This document shows, in pieces, positions 16,222-25,738 of a DNA stretch of 33,671 nucleotides (positions within the stretch are counted from its first letter, which is position 1; the number at the start of each line of letters is the position of its first letter). The notes under the pieces were generated by a model. The model was given only the letters and a program-made list of their open reading frames with translations. It was not told the origin of the DNA and did not search any database. Both the position numbers and the translations under genes were made by a program. The DNA comes from Bacteroides sp. (GTDB lineage Bacteria; Bacteroidota; Bacteroidia; Bacteroidales; Marinifilaceae), in assembly GCA_021771575.1 (NCBI GenBank), contig JAETOX010000020.1, positions 1 to 33,671 on the forward strand, written 5' to 3'.

Positions 16222-19200
16222 TTACTTACCGTATTCCATAGCAGCTAAGCGTTTATAGCCGTTCAGCTTCCATTTGGCATCATTCTCAGTTTCCTGGAAC
16301 AAGCGCTCTGCATCTTCGGGAGCAGCTTTCATCAAAGAATTGAAACGCACTTCTCCCATCAGGAATTCGCGGAACTTAGCATAATCCGGTTCTTTGGAAT
16401 CCAATTGGAAGGGATTTTTACCTTCTGTTTCCAACATTGGGTTGTAGCGATACAGCTGCCAATAACCACATTCCACTGCTTTCTTCTCTTCCTGTTGTGA
16501 TTTACCCATGCTGGCTTTCAGACCATGGTTGATACAGGGAGCATAAGCGATGATCAAAGACGGTCCGGGATAAGCCTCAGCTTCTTTCAAGGCCTTTATA
16601 TATTGTGCCTGGTTCGCACCCATCGCAACCTGAGCTACGTATACATAACCGTAAGACATCGCCATCATACCCAGGTCTTTCTTCCGGATACGTTTACCAC
16701 TGGCAGCAAATTTAGCAACAGCACCCGCCGGAGTAGATTTAGAAGATTGACCACCGGTATTGGAATAAACCTCGGTGTCTACAACCAGGATATTTACATC
16801 CTGACCGCTGGCGATCACATGATCCAATCCGCCGTAACCGATATCGTAAGCCCATCCGTCACCACCGAAGATCCATTGTGATTTCTTGGTGAAATAGGGT
16901 TTTAAAGTCAGGATTTCTTTAGCCACCGGAGCCGATTCTTTTTCCAGGGTTGCAACCAAAGCATCGCTGGTTGCCAAGGTCTTATCGCCATCGGTATAAG
17001 CGTCAATCCAAGCGTCGATAGCCGCTTGGGTATCGGCAGAAAACTCAGCTTTATTTTCTTCCAGCAGGCGTCTGGCTCTTTCGCGCAGGCGATTTGCTCC
17101 TTCAGCCATACCGAAACCGTATTCAGCATTATCTTCGAAGAGCGAGTTTGCCCAAGCCGGACCACGTCCGCTCTCGTAATTCGTACAATACGGAGTAGAA
17201 GGAGCCGAAGCACCGTATATAGAAGAACATCCGGTGGCATTGGCGATCATCATTCTTTCACCGAACAATTGAGAAATCAATTTGATATACGGAGTTTCTC
17301 CACAACCGGCACAAGCTCCGGAGAACTCGAACAAGGGTTGAGTGAACTGAGAATTCTTCACATTATTCGGCTCTACAAGCTGTTTATAACCAACTTTCAA
17401 GTCCATATAATGCCAACGCTCGATTTCAGCTTCCTGAGATTCCAGCGGTTTCATGATAAGTGCTTTATTCTTGGCAGGACAAACATCGGCACAGTTACCG
17501 CAACCGGTACAGTCGAGCGGAGATACCTGAATTTTGAACTTATATCCAGCTAATTCCTTACCGATTGCCGGTTTTACAACTGTTCCCGCCGGAGCAGCAG
17601 CAACCTCTTCTTCGGTCAGCAGGAAGGGACGGATAGAAGCATGAGGACATACATAAGCACACTGATTACACTGGATACAGTTTTCTACCTGCCATTCCGG
17701 TACATTGACAGCAATCCCCCGTTTTTCATATTTAGCCGTTCCACAAGGGAAAGTCCCGTCTTCATATCCATTGAAGGCACTTACAGTCAAGTTGTCCCCC
17801 TTCTGTGCATTCATCACATCAACGATCTTCCGAACAAATTCCGGACGAGTTTCGTCATGGAACAGTTGGTCTTCCGGCAAATTTTTCCACTCAGCAGGAA
17901 CAGTCACTTTCACCAGATTCCCTTCTTTACCACCGGCATCTACAGCCGCGTAGTTCATGTTCACCACAGCTTCTCCTTTTTTTCCATACGATTTTTCAAT
18001 GGCATGTTTCATCTCACTGACAGCCAACTCGTATGGAATCACATTGGTGATTTTGAAGAAAGCACTCTGCATAATGGTGTTGGTACGGTTACCCAATCCC
18101 AATTCCTGTCCGATTTTGGTTGCATTGATGATGTAGAAATTGATTTCATTCTCTGCCAGATATTTTTTCATGTGGTTCGGCAGATGTTTTTTGGTTTCTT
18201 CTTCATCCCAGATAGAGTTCAACAGGAATGAACCGCCTTTCTGCAATCCTTTCAATACATCGTACATGTGGATGTAAGCCGGAACATGGCAAGCGACAAA
18301 GTCGGGAGTAGTGATCAAATAAGTTGAGCGAATGGGACAATCTCCAAAACGCAGGTGGGAAGCCGTAAAACCGCCGGATTTTTTAGAATCGTAAGCAAAA
18401 TAAGCCTGGCAATATTTATTGGTAGCTCCACCGATAATTTTGATCGAGTTTTTATTAGCTCCGACAGTACCGTCTGATCCAAGACCATAGAATTTAGCTT
18501 CGTAGGTACCGGCAGGCGTCATCTTCACATCTTCTTCAGCAGGCAAAGAACGGAAAGTCACATCGTCAACGATACCTATGGTAAATTGATTTTTCGGTTC
18601 GTTACGTTCCATATTTTTATATACAGCGATGATCTGGGAAGGAGTAACATCCTTAGAGCCCATACCATAACGTCCACCGACAATGATCGGAGCGTTTTCT
18701 TTTCCGTAGAAAATATCTTTCACATCCAGATATAAAGGATCGCCGTTAGCACCCGGTTCTTTCGTACGGTCTAACACAGTAATCCGCTTTACTGATGCGG
18801 GGATAGCTTCCATAAAGTATTTAGCGGAGAACGGACGATATAAATGTACCGAAATCATACCCACTTTCTTACCGCTGGCATTTTCATAATCGATCACTTC
18901 CCGGATAGTTTCCGTCACAGAACCCATAGCGATGATGATATTCTCAGCATCCGGAGCTCCGTAATAATCGAACGGACGATATGAACGACCGGTGATAGCG
19001 CTGATTTTTTCCATATAATCGGCAACCATATCCGGTACAGCATCATAAAATTTGTTAGAAGCCTCACGTCCCTGGAAATAAATATCCGGATTTTGTGCAG
19101 TACCCCGGGTTACCGGAGAGTCAGGATTCAACGCCCGGTTGCGGAAAGCTTGTAAAGCCTCCATATCCACCAATCCCTTCACATCTTCCATCTGCAATTC

Positions 19201-19758
19201 TTCGATCTTCTGAATCTCATGAGAAGTACGGAAACCATCAAAGAAATTCACGAACGGAATACGGGATTTAATCGCTGTCAGGTGAGACACAGCAGAAAGG
19301 TCCATTACTTCCTGAACAGATCCGGAAGCCAACATAGCGAAACCGGTCTGACGGGCAGCATATACATCTGCATGGTCACCGAAAATATTCAAAGCATGAG
19401 CAGCCAGAGCACGGGCACTTACGTGGAATACGCAAGGCAGTAATTCTCCGGCAATCTTATACATATTCGGAATCATCAATAATAACCCCTGTGATGCGGT
19501 ATAAGTGGTAGTGAGTGCTCCGGCCTGTAAAGAACCATGAACGGCACCGGCAGCGCCGGCTTCTGACTGCATTTCCACCAGGCGAACAGGTTCTCCGAAC
19601 ATATTCTTTCTGCCTTTTGCAGCCCATTCATCTACATACTCTGCCATCGGAGAAGACGGAGTGATCGGATAAATGCAAGATACTTCACTGAACATGTATG
19701 CAACATGAGCAGCGGCCGCATTACCATCACAAGTGATAAATTTTTTTTCTTTTGCCAT
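16222..19758 (-). CDS. nifJ: Pyruvate:ferredoxin (flavodoxin) oxidoreductase, single-chain
   Basis: This enzyme oxidises pyruvate with CoA to acetyl-CoA and CO2 and reduces ferredoxin. The 1178-residue chain is the full-length fused form. It has the N-terminal pyrimidine-binding domain (SCIYPITPSSPMAEY near residue 30), a transketolase-C-like domain, and the gamma domain (IKIIGGATNKY). Two [4Fe-4S] motifs follow near residues 690 and 748 (CIQCNQCAYVCP and CTGCGNCADVCP). A further FeS/TPP domain has CAGCGE, and the TPP-binding GDGWAYDIGYGG lies near 963. In this anaerobe the reduced ferredoxin can feed the FeFe-hydrogenase at the window start. It is transcribed alone, with a strong terminator downstream and a roughly 120-nt gap to the ATPase gene upstream. 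I could not assign its promoter. Confidence 0.97.
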   Translation of the reverse strand: MAKEKKFITCDGNAAAAHVAYMFSEVSCIYPITPSSPMAEYVDEWAAKGRKNMFGEPVRLVEMQSEAGAAGAVHGSLQAGALTTTYTASQGLLLMIPNMYKIAGELLPCVFHVSARALAAHALNIFGDHADVYAARQTGFAMLASGSVQEVMDLSAVSHLTAIKSRIPFVNFFDGFRTSHEIQKIEELQMEDVKGLVDMEALQAFRNRALNPDSPVTRGTAQNPDIYFQGREASNKFYDAVPDMVADYMEKISAITGRSYRPFDYYGAPDAENIIIAMGSVTETIREVIDYENASGKKVGMISVHLYRPFSAKYFMEAIPASVKRITVLDRTKEPGANGDPLYLDVKDIFYGKENAPIIVGGRYGMGSKDVTPSQIIAVYKNMERNEPKNQFTIGIVDDVTFRSLPAEEDVKMTPAGTYEAKFYGLGSDGTVGANKNSIKIIGGATNKYCQAYFAYDSKKSGGFTASHLRFGDCPIRSTYLITTPDFVACHVPAYIHMYDVLKGLQKGGSFLLNSIWDEEETKKHLPNHMKKYLAENEINFYIINATKIGQELGLGNRTNTIMQSAFFKITNVIPYELAVSEMKHAIEKSYGKKGEAVVNMNYAAVDAGGKEGNLVKVTVPAEWKNLPEDQLFHDETRPEFVRKIVDVMNAQKGDNLTVSAFNGYEDGTFPCGTAKYEKRGIAVNVPEWQVENCIQCNQCAYVCPHASIRPFLLTEEEVAAAPAGTVVKPAIGKELAGYKFKIQVSPLDCTGCGNCADVCPAKNKALIMKPLESQEAEIERWHYMDLKVGYKQLVEPNNVKNSQFTQPLFEFSGACAGCGETPYIKLISQLFGERMMIANATGCSSIYGASAPSTPYCTNYESGRGPAWANSLFEDNAEYGFGMAEGANRLRERARRLLEENKAEFSADTQAAIDAWIDAYTDGDKTLATSDALVATLEKESAPVAKEILTLKPYFTKKSQWIFGGDGWAYDIGYGGLDHVIASGQDVNILVVDTEVYSNTGGQSSKSTPAGAVAKFAASGKRIRKKDLGMMAMSYGYVYVAQVAMGANQAQYIKALKEAEAYPGPSLIIAYAPCINHGLKASMGKSQQEEKKAVECGYWQLYRYNPMLETEGKNPFQLDSKEPDYAKFREFLMGEVRFNSLMKAAPEDAERLFQETENDAKWKLNGYKRLAAMEYGK

Positions 19759-19788
19759 CGTTATAAAATTAATTATTCAATTTTAAAC

Positions 19789-19860
19789 AGAAGGTTGAGA
19801 TTCAACCGTCTATTTTATTTATCAATATATTATAGGTTTCCGGTATTTTACCTTCTACCT
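19789..19860 (-). other. Gap upstream of nifJ with two hairpins
   Basis: Two weak stem-loops lie between the ATPase stop and the nifJ start: 19789-19812 (9 of 10 positions pair, 2-4 nt loop) and 19834-19860 (AGGT/ACCT and GGTA/TACC with an internal loop). They may be a weak terminator for the ATPase gene or part of the nifJ leader. The nearest promoter-like box on the minus strand, TTAGTTTG, misses the consensus by one base and lacks a -33. Confidence 0.3.
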
Positions 19861-19879
19861 GATTTTCTTTCATACCAAA

Positions 19880-21058
19880 CTAATATGTAAAACCCGCCAG
19901 CCATAACGGAATCACATCTCCTTTTCCTCTTTCGATCATATCTTCCATGACTTTTACTCCCGGTTCTACCCTGGAAGCTTTTCCTTCCTCACAAATCGTT
20001 ATTTCATATTTTCCATCAACAAGAAAATCAGCATTTTCCGTATAATTGATACGACTCACCGGACATAGCTGACTCAGGAAAAAGGACTTCCGCAATACGG
20101 CCGGGTTGACTTCATCCAAACAGATCGCATTCAATAAATTCGGATTATGCAGGTAGAGTTTTTTTGGTTTTTTCCCACAATCGTCATCGCTTCCTTCTTC
20201 ATATAATAGAGTCAGCAAACGAGCGTTTTTCATATAATTCAAATAGTTTGATACCGTTGCCCTGGATACACCGATTTCCTGACTTAACTTACTGATATTT
20301 ACATTGCAGCCATATTCTTTTGCAGCAATGTATAATAATTGTTTCAGTTTTACCAAGTATTTCAGTTCGATCTGGTTGGCATAAGGGATGTCAAATTCAA
20401 GCGTCAGATTGATATTTTTCAGCAAATAATCGATATGCGATTTTTCTTCCAGATAAATCGGATAATAACCGTAATCGAGATAATGGACGAAATGAGCTAA
20501 AGGACGTACATTCTTTAATATTCCCTCTACAATTTGCTCGTGATTCTCTATAATTTCAGGAAAAGAATAAACCGGAAAAGATTGCCCGGTTTCCAGTTCC
20601 AAAAATTCCCGAAACGATAAACCGCTTAAATTATACATATCAACCACCCCTTTCAGGTAGGGATTCGATTTAATCCGAACGATAGAGGAAGATGTGAAAA
20701 TAATCTGCAATTCGGGAAAAGCATCGTAACAAGCTCTCAACTCTTTATCCCATTCCGGATATTTATGAGCCTGATCCAATAGCAATACTTTACCTCCTAG
20801 TTTATAAAAATGCTCTACAAAATGAAACAGTCCGTCGTTTACAATAAACAAATTATTGACATTCACATATAAGCATGTATTATCCTGCTTATGGAATTCT
20901 TTACAATAATCCAACAAAAAATTAGTTTTCCCCACTCCCCGGCTACCTTTTACAGCGATCAACCGGCTATTCCGATCGATCTGGCCCATCAAACCTCTCC
21001 GGATGGAGGAAACCCGTTCTTTCAGAAGTGTCTTGTGTGTGCTAACTAAACTATTCAT
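19880..21058 (-). CDS. AAA (AAA_14-like) ATPase with helix-turn-helix-like segment
   Basis: This 392-residue cytoplasmic P-loop ATPase has Walker A GSRGVGKT at 38-45 and a Walker B-like VLLLDQAHK at 91-99. A sensor-like IIFTSSS follows. A winged-helix-like segment (about 260-290: VNISKLSQEIGVSRATVSNYLNYMKNARLL) precedes a C-terminal domain with KKLYLHNPNLLNAI. This order is typical of the many orphan archaeal and bacterial ATPases with AAA_14 and DUF4143-like parts, whose roles are poorly known. The frame is open from 21121, but the mapped promoter (-7 box 21077-21084) lies inside that extension, so the start must be ATG 21058. It stands alone between nifJ and rho. I know of no specific function for it. 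Confidence 0.8.
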   Translation of the reverse strand: MNSLVSTHKTLLKERVSSIRRGLMGQIDRNSRLIAVKGSRGVGKTNFLLDYCKEFHKQDNTCLYVNVNNLFIVNDGLFHFVEHFYKLGGKVLLLDQAHKYPEWDKELRACYDAFPELQIIFTSSSIVRIKSNPYLKGVVDMYNLSGLSFREFLELETGQSFPVYSFPEIIENHEQIVEGILKNVRPLAHFVHYLDYGYYPIYLEEKSHIDYLLKNINLTLEFDIPYANQIELKYLVKLKQLLYIAAKEYGCNVNISKLSQEIGVSRATVSNYLNYMKNARLLTLLYEEGSDDDCGKKPKKLYLHNPNLLNAICLDEVNPAVLRKSFFLSQLCPVSRINYTENADFLVDGKYEITICEEGKASRVEPGVKVMEDMIERGKGDVIPLWLAGFTY

Positions 21059-21076
21059 TTTTGTACTTTTGCCACA

Positions 21077-21108
21077 CAAAGATAGTAGAAAAATAGTTTT
21101 TTTGCAAT
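21077..21108 (-). promoter_or_regulatory. Promoter of the AAA ATPase gene
   Basis: On the minus strand ATTG (21105-21108) and TATCTTTG (21077-21084) are exactly 20 bp apart, matching the Bacteroidetes -33/-7 promoter apart from the first base of TTTG. The start point should be near 21071, giving a leader of only about 12 nt before ATG 21058. Confidence 0.7.
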
Positions 21109-21284
21109 GTCGAGATTGCAATTCGTTTAAATAATTGCTATTTAGACTTATTACAAATACGTTGTGATAGCAAAAAAAGAAAGAAAGTTTAAATCAGAAA
21201 CCAAAAACAAGAAAGATTTAAAAAATTTAAACTAAAAGGGAGAAAAATAAGAAAATATCAAACTTGAGGGAGAAAACGAAAAAT

Positions 21285-21350
21285 GTCAAAAAAGTCGAAG
21301 CGGTCGGGATCTTTTTGTCCTTTTTCACCTCTTCGACTTTTTCGACTAAA
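21285..21350 (-). terminator. rho terminator
   Basis: A perfect 12-bp stem (21289-21300 with 21331-21342) extends to 16 positions with one G-U pair in minus-strand RNA. The loop of about 30 nt can pair further (GGT/ACC). A U-rich tract follows. The right arm overlaps the 16-mer also found at 4110-4125. The remainder of the gap up to 21284 is A-rich with no gene. Confidence 0.7.
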
Positions 21351-21355
21351 TAAAT

Positions 21356-23320
21356 TTATTTATCATTCATAGAAATGAGAAATTCCTCATTTGATCTGGT
21401 CTTTTCAAGCCGGTCTTTTACAAACTGCATTGCTTCTATAGAATTCATATCGGTCAGGTAATTCCGCAGTATCCAGATCCGGTTCAGGGTATATTCTTCC
21501 ATCAACAAATCTTCGCGGCGGGTACTGGAAGCGGTAATATCCACAGCCGGATAAATACGTTTGTTCGAAAGCTTCCGATCCAGTTGTAACTCCATATTAC
21601 CGGTTCCCTTGAATTCTTCGAAAATCACATCATCCATTTTCGAACCGGTATCTGTCAAAGCAGTAGCCAGAATAGTCAGGGAACCTCCTCCCTCGATATT
21701 CCGGGCAGCACCGAAGAAACGTTTCGGCTTATGAAGTGCATTGGCATCCACACCACCGGAAAGTACTTTTCCGGAAGCCGGTGACACCGTATTGTACGCT
21801 CGGGCCAAACGAGTAATCGAATCCAACAAAATTACCACATCGTGCCCACATTCCACCATTCGCTTAGCCTTTTCCAGTACGATGTTAGCAACTTTCACAT
21901 GTCGTTCGGCCGGTTCGTCGAAGGTTGAAGAAATAACTTCTGCTCTTACACTACGAGCCATATCGGTTACCTCTTCCGGTCGTTCGTCGATCAACAGAAT
22001 AATCAGATACACTTCCGGATGATTAGCTGCAATGGCATTGGCAATCTCTTTCAATAAAACCGTCTTACCGGTTTTGGGCTGAGCAACGATCAGCCCCCGT
22101 TGTCCTTTACCTATGGGAGCGAACATATCTACCACACGGGTAGAAATAGTAGCTTTACCATTGCCTGTAATATTGAATTTTTCATTCGGGAAAAGTGGTG
22201 TCAGGTGATCGAAAGGTATCCTGTCACGAACAGCATCGGGAGATTTACCATTAATTTTCTCAACCTTAATCAGAGGAAAATATTTTTCTCCTTCTTTCGG
22301 AGGGCGTACCGTCCCTTCAACAGTATCTCCGGTTTGCAAACCAAACAGTTTGATCTGGCTCTGAGACACATAAATATCATCAGGAGAATTCAGATAATTG
22401 TAATCGGAAGAACGCAGGAAACCATACCCATCAGGCATAATTTCCAAAACACCGGAATTGAGGATGATTCCCTCGAATTCATAATATTTGTCGCGTTTAT
22501 CGAAGCGCATTTTATTGGGATTCGGATTGACATTTCCGTTTCCATTTTCCCTGTGATTGTCCTCGTAACGATTGTTCTCGGTATTTTGATTTTCGTCGTA
22601 GAAATTTTCCGTATCGGCGGCTTGCTGAACTATCGGATTATTTTCTGTTCCTTCCACTGGATATTCATAATTATCCTTATTAAAAGGATCTTCGTTCGTT
22701 TCGCCAAAATCCAAGTCTTTTTCAATCACATCCTCGTGCACAAAACGACGTTGCTTTTGAAAATTAGTATTTTGTTGTTTGTTTTTATTGAAATCTTTCC
22801 GGTTATTTTGCCATTTTTCTTCCCGGTTGTTTTGTCCTTGCCGGAAACCCTCCCGACGGTGCATATCTTTTCTGGGATCGGCCGGTTTAGCTTCTTCCCC
22901 TTTGTTCTCTTCTTTTACAGGATATTCTTTCACTACGGCCTCTTCTAAAGTCACGGCCTCCTGACGGTCTTCTCCTGTCTTCTCTTCCTGGGGCTTTACT
23001 TCTTCCGGTTGCAAATTTTCTTTTTTATTTTCCCGGGCAAATTTCTGCACTCCACCTTTGGAATCCCCTACTTTCTCCACTCCTGTACGGATCACCCGCA
23101 CGCGGGGTTTCTTTTCTTTCTTTTCCTGAGTAGTATTTTCTGTTGTCCCCCCCGGTTCTGTCACTGATTCCGTCTGAGCAGCCATCAATGCCTGCTGATC
23201 CAGTATCTTGTAAATAAGCTCTTGTTTTTTATAGGACTCGACTCTTTTGATATTTAACGTTTTGGCAATTTGCCGCAACTCCGCTAACAGCTTGTCATTT
23301 AGTTCCAGAATGTCATACAT
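21356..23320 (-). CDS. rho: Transcription termination factor Rho with long disordered insert
   Basis: Rho is a hexameric RNA helicase that ends transcription. At 654 residues it is well above the roughly 420 of E. coli Rho. Domains in order are the Rho N-terminal helical part (about 1-45), a low-complexity insert (about 50-272, rich in Lys/Glu then Asn/Gln/Asp), and the cold-shock-like RNA-binding domain (about 279-355: [23 protein letters not shown]). The ATPase has Walker A AQPKTGKT (413-420), Walker B VVILLD (495-500), Q-loop [18 protein letters not shown] (520-537) and R-loop [19 protein letters not shown]. All catalytic motifs are intact. Work on Bacteroides thetaiotaomicron links such an insert to Rho phase separation and gut fitness. 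It is a single-gene unit with its own promoter, divergent from tatA. Confidence 0.97.
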   Translation of the reverse strand: MYDILELNDKLLAELRQIAKTLNIKRVESYKKQELIYKILDQQALMAAQTESVTEPGGTTENTTQEKKEKKPRVRVIRTGVEKVGDSKGGVQKFARENKKENLQPEEVKPQEEKTGEDRQEAVTLEEAVVKEYPVKEENKGEEAKPADPRKDMHRREGFRQGQNNREEKWQNNRKDFNKNKQQNTNFQKQRRFVHEDVIEKDLDFGETNEDPFNKDNYEYPVEGTENNPIVQQAADTENFYDENQNTENNRYEDNHRENGNGNVNPNPNKMRFDKRDKYYEFEGIILNSGVLEIMPDGYGFLRSSDYNYLNSPDDIYVSQSQIKLFGLQTGDTVEGTVRPPKEGEKYFPLIKVEKINGKSPDAVRDRIPFDHLTPLFPNEKFNITGNGKATISTRVVDMFAPIGKGQRGLIVAQPKTGKTVLLKEIANAIAANHPEVYLIILLIDERPEEVTDMARSVRAEVISSTFDEPAERHVKVANIVLEKAKRMVECGHDVVILLDSITRLARAYNTVSPASGKVLSGGVDANALHKPKRFFGAARNIEGGGSLTILATALTDTGSKMDDVIFEEFKGTGNMELQLDRKLSNKRIYPAVDITASSTRREDLLMEEYTLNRIWILRNYLTDMNSIEAMQFVKDRLEKTRSNEEFLISMNDK

Positions 23321-23392
23321 AAGTGATGATATGGATTATTTAATTGTAAGAATAATCATCTACATGGAAGCAGATGGAATTGAAATACGACA

Positions 23393-23424
23393 CAAAAGTA
23401 TAAATAAAATCTTTCATGACCAAA
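23393..23424 (-). promoter_or_regulatory. rho promoter (TTTG, 20 bp, TACTTTTG)
   Basis: On the minus strand TTTG (23421-23424) and TACTTTTG (23393-23400) are exactly 20 bp apart, a full match to the Bacteroidetes housekeeping promoter. It predicts a leader of about 65 nt before the rho ATG. Confidence 0.8.
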
Positions 23425-23495
23425 AGAAATATGGAAAGTATTTAAGAAATATACCAAAAAACAAACGAAAATCGGGAGACAAACCGGAAAATCAT

Positions 23496-23503
23496 TAAAT
23501 TTG
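23496..23503 (+). promoter_or_regulatory. Bacteroidetes -7 box (TAAATTTG) for tatAC
   Basis: An exact TAnnTTTG match lies 21 bp before the tatA ATG. No -33 TTTG is visible at the right distance. Confidence 0.5.
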
Positions 23504-23524
23504 TACCAACAAACAAAATATAAA

Positions 23525-23725
23525 ATGGAAAGATTGCTATTTTTAGGTCTGGGTGGACAGGAAATTCTCTTTATTGCTTTGATTATTTTATTGCTTTTCG
23601 GGGGTAAAAAAATTCCGGAATTAATGAAAGGATTAGGGAAAGGTGTTAAAAGCTTCAAAGACGGAATGAACGGCGTAGAAGAGAAAAAGGATAACGATCC
23701 CCATGAGAAACAGATAAATCCCTGA
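23525..23725 (+). CDS. tatA: Sec-independent protein translocase subunit TatA
   Basis: This 66-residue protein has the TatA plan: a short N-terminus, one membrane helix (about 12-25, [14 protein letters not shown]), the hinge and amphipathic helix [20 protein letters not shown] (27-46), and a charged tail. TatA multimers form the passage for folded proteins with a twin-arginine signal. The frame opens at a TTG (23501), but ATG 23525 gives the family N-terminus and lies after the -7 box, so I chose it. tatC follows 8 bp later. No tatB is seen, as is common where TatA is bifunctional. The nearby GH125 enzyme is an apparent Tat substrate. Confidence 0.92.
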   Translation: MERLLFLGLGGQEILFIALIILLLFGGKKIPELMKGLGKGVKSFKDGMNGVEEKKDNDPHEKQINP

Positions 23726-23733
23726 TCAGCGAT

Positions 23734-24528
23734 ATGCAGGAAGAGCAGGAGAAAGAAATGACTTTCTGGGATCATTTGGACGAACTCAGGAAGGTATTTT
23801 TTCACATCGCCCTGGCAGTGATATTGCTGGCAGTGATAGCTTTTGTGAATAAAAACTTATTATTCGATATCATTCTGGCTCCCCAACAACCGGATTTTAT
23901 CCTATATCGTTTTTTTAACCGGCTAGCTCAGGAGTTTGCTATGCCTTCATTGGCAGTTGAAGATTTTCATGTAGAACTGATCAATATTCAGCTCACGTCC
24001 CAGTTTATGATTCACATGACGACTTCGCTCTATGCAGGTATATTGTTAGCTTCTCCTTATATAATTTATCAGCTGTTTGGTTTTATCAGCCCTGCCTTGC
24101 ACGAAGCAGAACGGAAAACCTGTATAAAAATTCTGATACCGGCTTTTTTGTTATTTTTTATAGGAATTTTGCTGAATTATTATCTTATTTTCCCGCTTTC
24201 TTTTCGCTTTTTGGCGACCTATCAAGTGAGCGAACTGGTAGTGAATAAGATTTCCCTTTCTTCTTACATCAGCAGTTTTACCATGTTATCGCTATTACTG
24301 GGAGCTGCTTTCGAAATTCCGGTTATCGCTTATTTTTTAGCTAAATTAAAACTGATCAGCGCCGCTTTACTGAAGAAATACAGGAAACATGCTATTGTTG
24401 GTATTTTAATTCTGGCAGCCATTATTACGCCTACTTCCGACGTCTTCACCCTCCTGCTGGTATCCATACCGCTTGCCCTGTTGTATGAATTGAGTATTGT
24501 GGTGGTAAAAAGAGTAAAAGACAAGTAA
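23734..24528 (+). CDS. tatC: Sec-independent protein translocase subunit TatC
   Basis: TatC is the membrane receptor that recognises twin-arginine signals and recruits TatA. The 264-residue chain begins with the TatC signature (MTFWDHLDELRKVFFHIALAV, with the conserved N-terminal Glu/Leu-Arg cluster). It contains about six membrane helices, with ASPYIIYQLFGFISPALHEAERK and the conserved FxxGxxxxYxxxxP-like stretch (FFIGILLNYYLIFPLSFRFL) in the middle. It closes with ITPTSDVFTLLLVSIPLALLYELSI. The loop after the first helix (about 45-80) is longer than in E. coli, as is usual in Bacteroidetes. The gene pairs with tatA, and its terminator hairpin begins in its last codons. Confidence 0.96.
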   Translation: MQEEQEKEMTFWDHLDELRKVFFHIALAVILLAVIAFVNKNLLFDIILAPQQPDFILYRFFNRLAQEFAMPSLAVEDFHVELINIQLTSQFMIHMTTSLYAGILLASPYIIYQLFGFISPALHEAERKTCIKILIPAFLLFFIGILLNYYLIFPLSFRFLATYQVSELVVNKISLSSYISSFTMLSLLLGAAFEIPVIAYFLAKLKLISAALLKKYRKHAIVGILILAAIITPTSDVFTLLLVSIPLALLYELSIVVVKRVKDK

Positions 24529-24560
24529 AACCACAGTTGTGTCGAATTTACTTGTCTTTT
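24516..24560. terminator. Bidirectional terminator between tatC and the MFS gene
   Basis: A perfect 14-bp stem (24516-24529 with 24547-24560) has A-runs on the left and T-runs on the right, so it can act on both strands. The loop holds a second small stem (CACA/TGTG). Its left arm overlaps the last codons and stop of tatC. The MFS gene stops at 24569 on the other strand. Confidence 0.85.
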
Positions 24561-24568
24561 TCTGTTTA

Positions 24569-25729
24569 TTATTTTTTTGCTACCCGGATTCCATAAGAAC
24601 AGAATAACAAATAAGCAGCACATACGGCAATAACAATGACCGAACCACCTTGTCCTCCCATGATATCTGCAGCAATTCCCATCAAGGGTGGTGCAATAGC
24701 TCCTCCGGCTACTCCGGTAATCATCAACCCGGATATTTCATTGGCCTTTTCAGGACGCGCCTGAATGGCCATGGAATATACTACAGCAAAAATACTGGAA
24801 GCTGCAAAAGCGATTATACATACTAAAGTGAGAATGGCCACCTGCCCATGAACAAACCAAAGTCCGCAAACCGCAATCAAGGTGATCAACATATTGATTC
24901 TGAAATATCCTTTTTCCGATAATTTCGCCAACAGAAAAGCTCCGCAGAAAGTACCGAGTGTACGAGCAGCAAAATACCAGCTCGTACCGTATCCTGCGCT
25001 TTCTGTGGATATACCGGGAACCCGCTCCAATAACAATTTCGGAGTTAATGTATTCATACCGACGTCTAAACCGACTACACACAAAATTCCGAAAAACAAC
25101 AATAAAATTTTATGATCCCCCAACAATTTCAAAGTGGCAGCGAAAGAAGAGGCCTGATTTTCGGCTTGTTCCCGGCGTATAGGGGTCATATACAACCAAG
25201 CCGTAGAAATCAGTGTAATGACGGCATAAATGGGAAACATGAGCGTCCAGTTGCCTAATGCCACCGAACAATACCCGGCCAGCAAAGGACCGACAAAAGA
25301 AGAAATCGCCTTCACAAATTGTCCTGCCGTTAAACTACTGGTTAGTCCCTTGCCCTGTACAACATTGGCCAGCAAAGGATTCAGCGACACTTGCAAGATC
25401 GTATTTCCAATACCCAACAAAGCAAAAGCCACGTAACAAGATATTTCACTGAAATCCACAAATGGCAATAACATGCCAGCAAAAGTAAATACCATACTCA
25501 ATAAAACGGTATTTTTTCTGCCCATCCGATTCATCAACATCGCTGTCGGAACCGAAAGAATAAAAAACCAAAGAAATACCATAGAAGGTAAGAATCCGGC
25601 TTGTGTCTCACTCCAATGAAATTGTTCTTTAGCATAAGTCACCGAAATACCAACCAGATCACAAAAACCCATAATGAAAAAACCGAACATTACAGGCAGG
25701 ATGTAAATAAATTTGTTTTTTTGTTCCAT
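24569..25729 (-). CDS. MFS transporter, probable sugar importer linked to GH125
   Basis: This 386-residue protein has about 12 membrane helices. Family features include the loop 2-3 motif MNRMGRKNTVLLSM (after helix 2) and a weak equivalent after helix 8. Gly-rich helices such as LLGIGNTILQVSLNPLLANVV recall the FHS/FucP branch of sugar:proton symporters. It begins 9 bp after the GH125 mannosidase gene and should be co-transcribed. This suggests uptake of the monosaccharide (mannose) or an oligosaccharide released by that enzyme across the inner membrane. The substrate is inferred from context only. The gene ends at a terminator shared with tatC. Confidence 0.85.
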   Translation of the reverse strand: MEQKNKFIYILPVMFGFFIMGFCDLVGISVTYAKEQFHWSETQAGFLPSMVFLWFFILSVPTAMLMNRMGRKNTVLLSMVFTFAGMLLPFVDFSEISCYVAFALLGIGNTILQVSLNPLLANVVQGKGLTSSLTAGQFVKAISSFVGPLLAGYCSVALGNWTLMFPIYAVITLISTAWLYMTPIRREQAENQASSFAATLKLLGDHKILLLFFGILCVVGLDVGMNTLTPKLLLERVPGISTESAGYGTSWYFAARTLGTFCGAFLLAKLSEKGYFRINMLITLIAVCGLWFVHGQVAILTLVCIIAFAASSIFAVVYSMAIQARPEKANEISGLMITGVAGGAIAPPLMGIAADIMGGQGGSVIVIAVCAAYLLFCSYGIRVAKK

Positions 25730-25738
25730 TCCGATTTT

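Noticed and set aside
19876-19883. TTAGTTTG as the nifJ promoter
   Set aside because: One base off the -7 consensus, with no -33 partner at 19-21 bp; not strong enough to annotate.
22100-22948. A 282-codon plus-strand frame opposite rho with very hydrophobic translation
   Set aside because: It mirrors the Lys/Glu/Asn-rich insert of Rho, whose antisense naturally reads as Ile/Phe-rich; no independent support.
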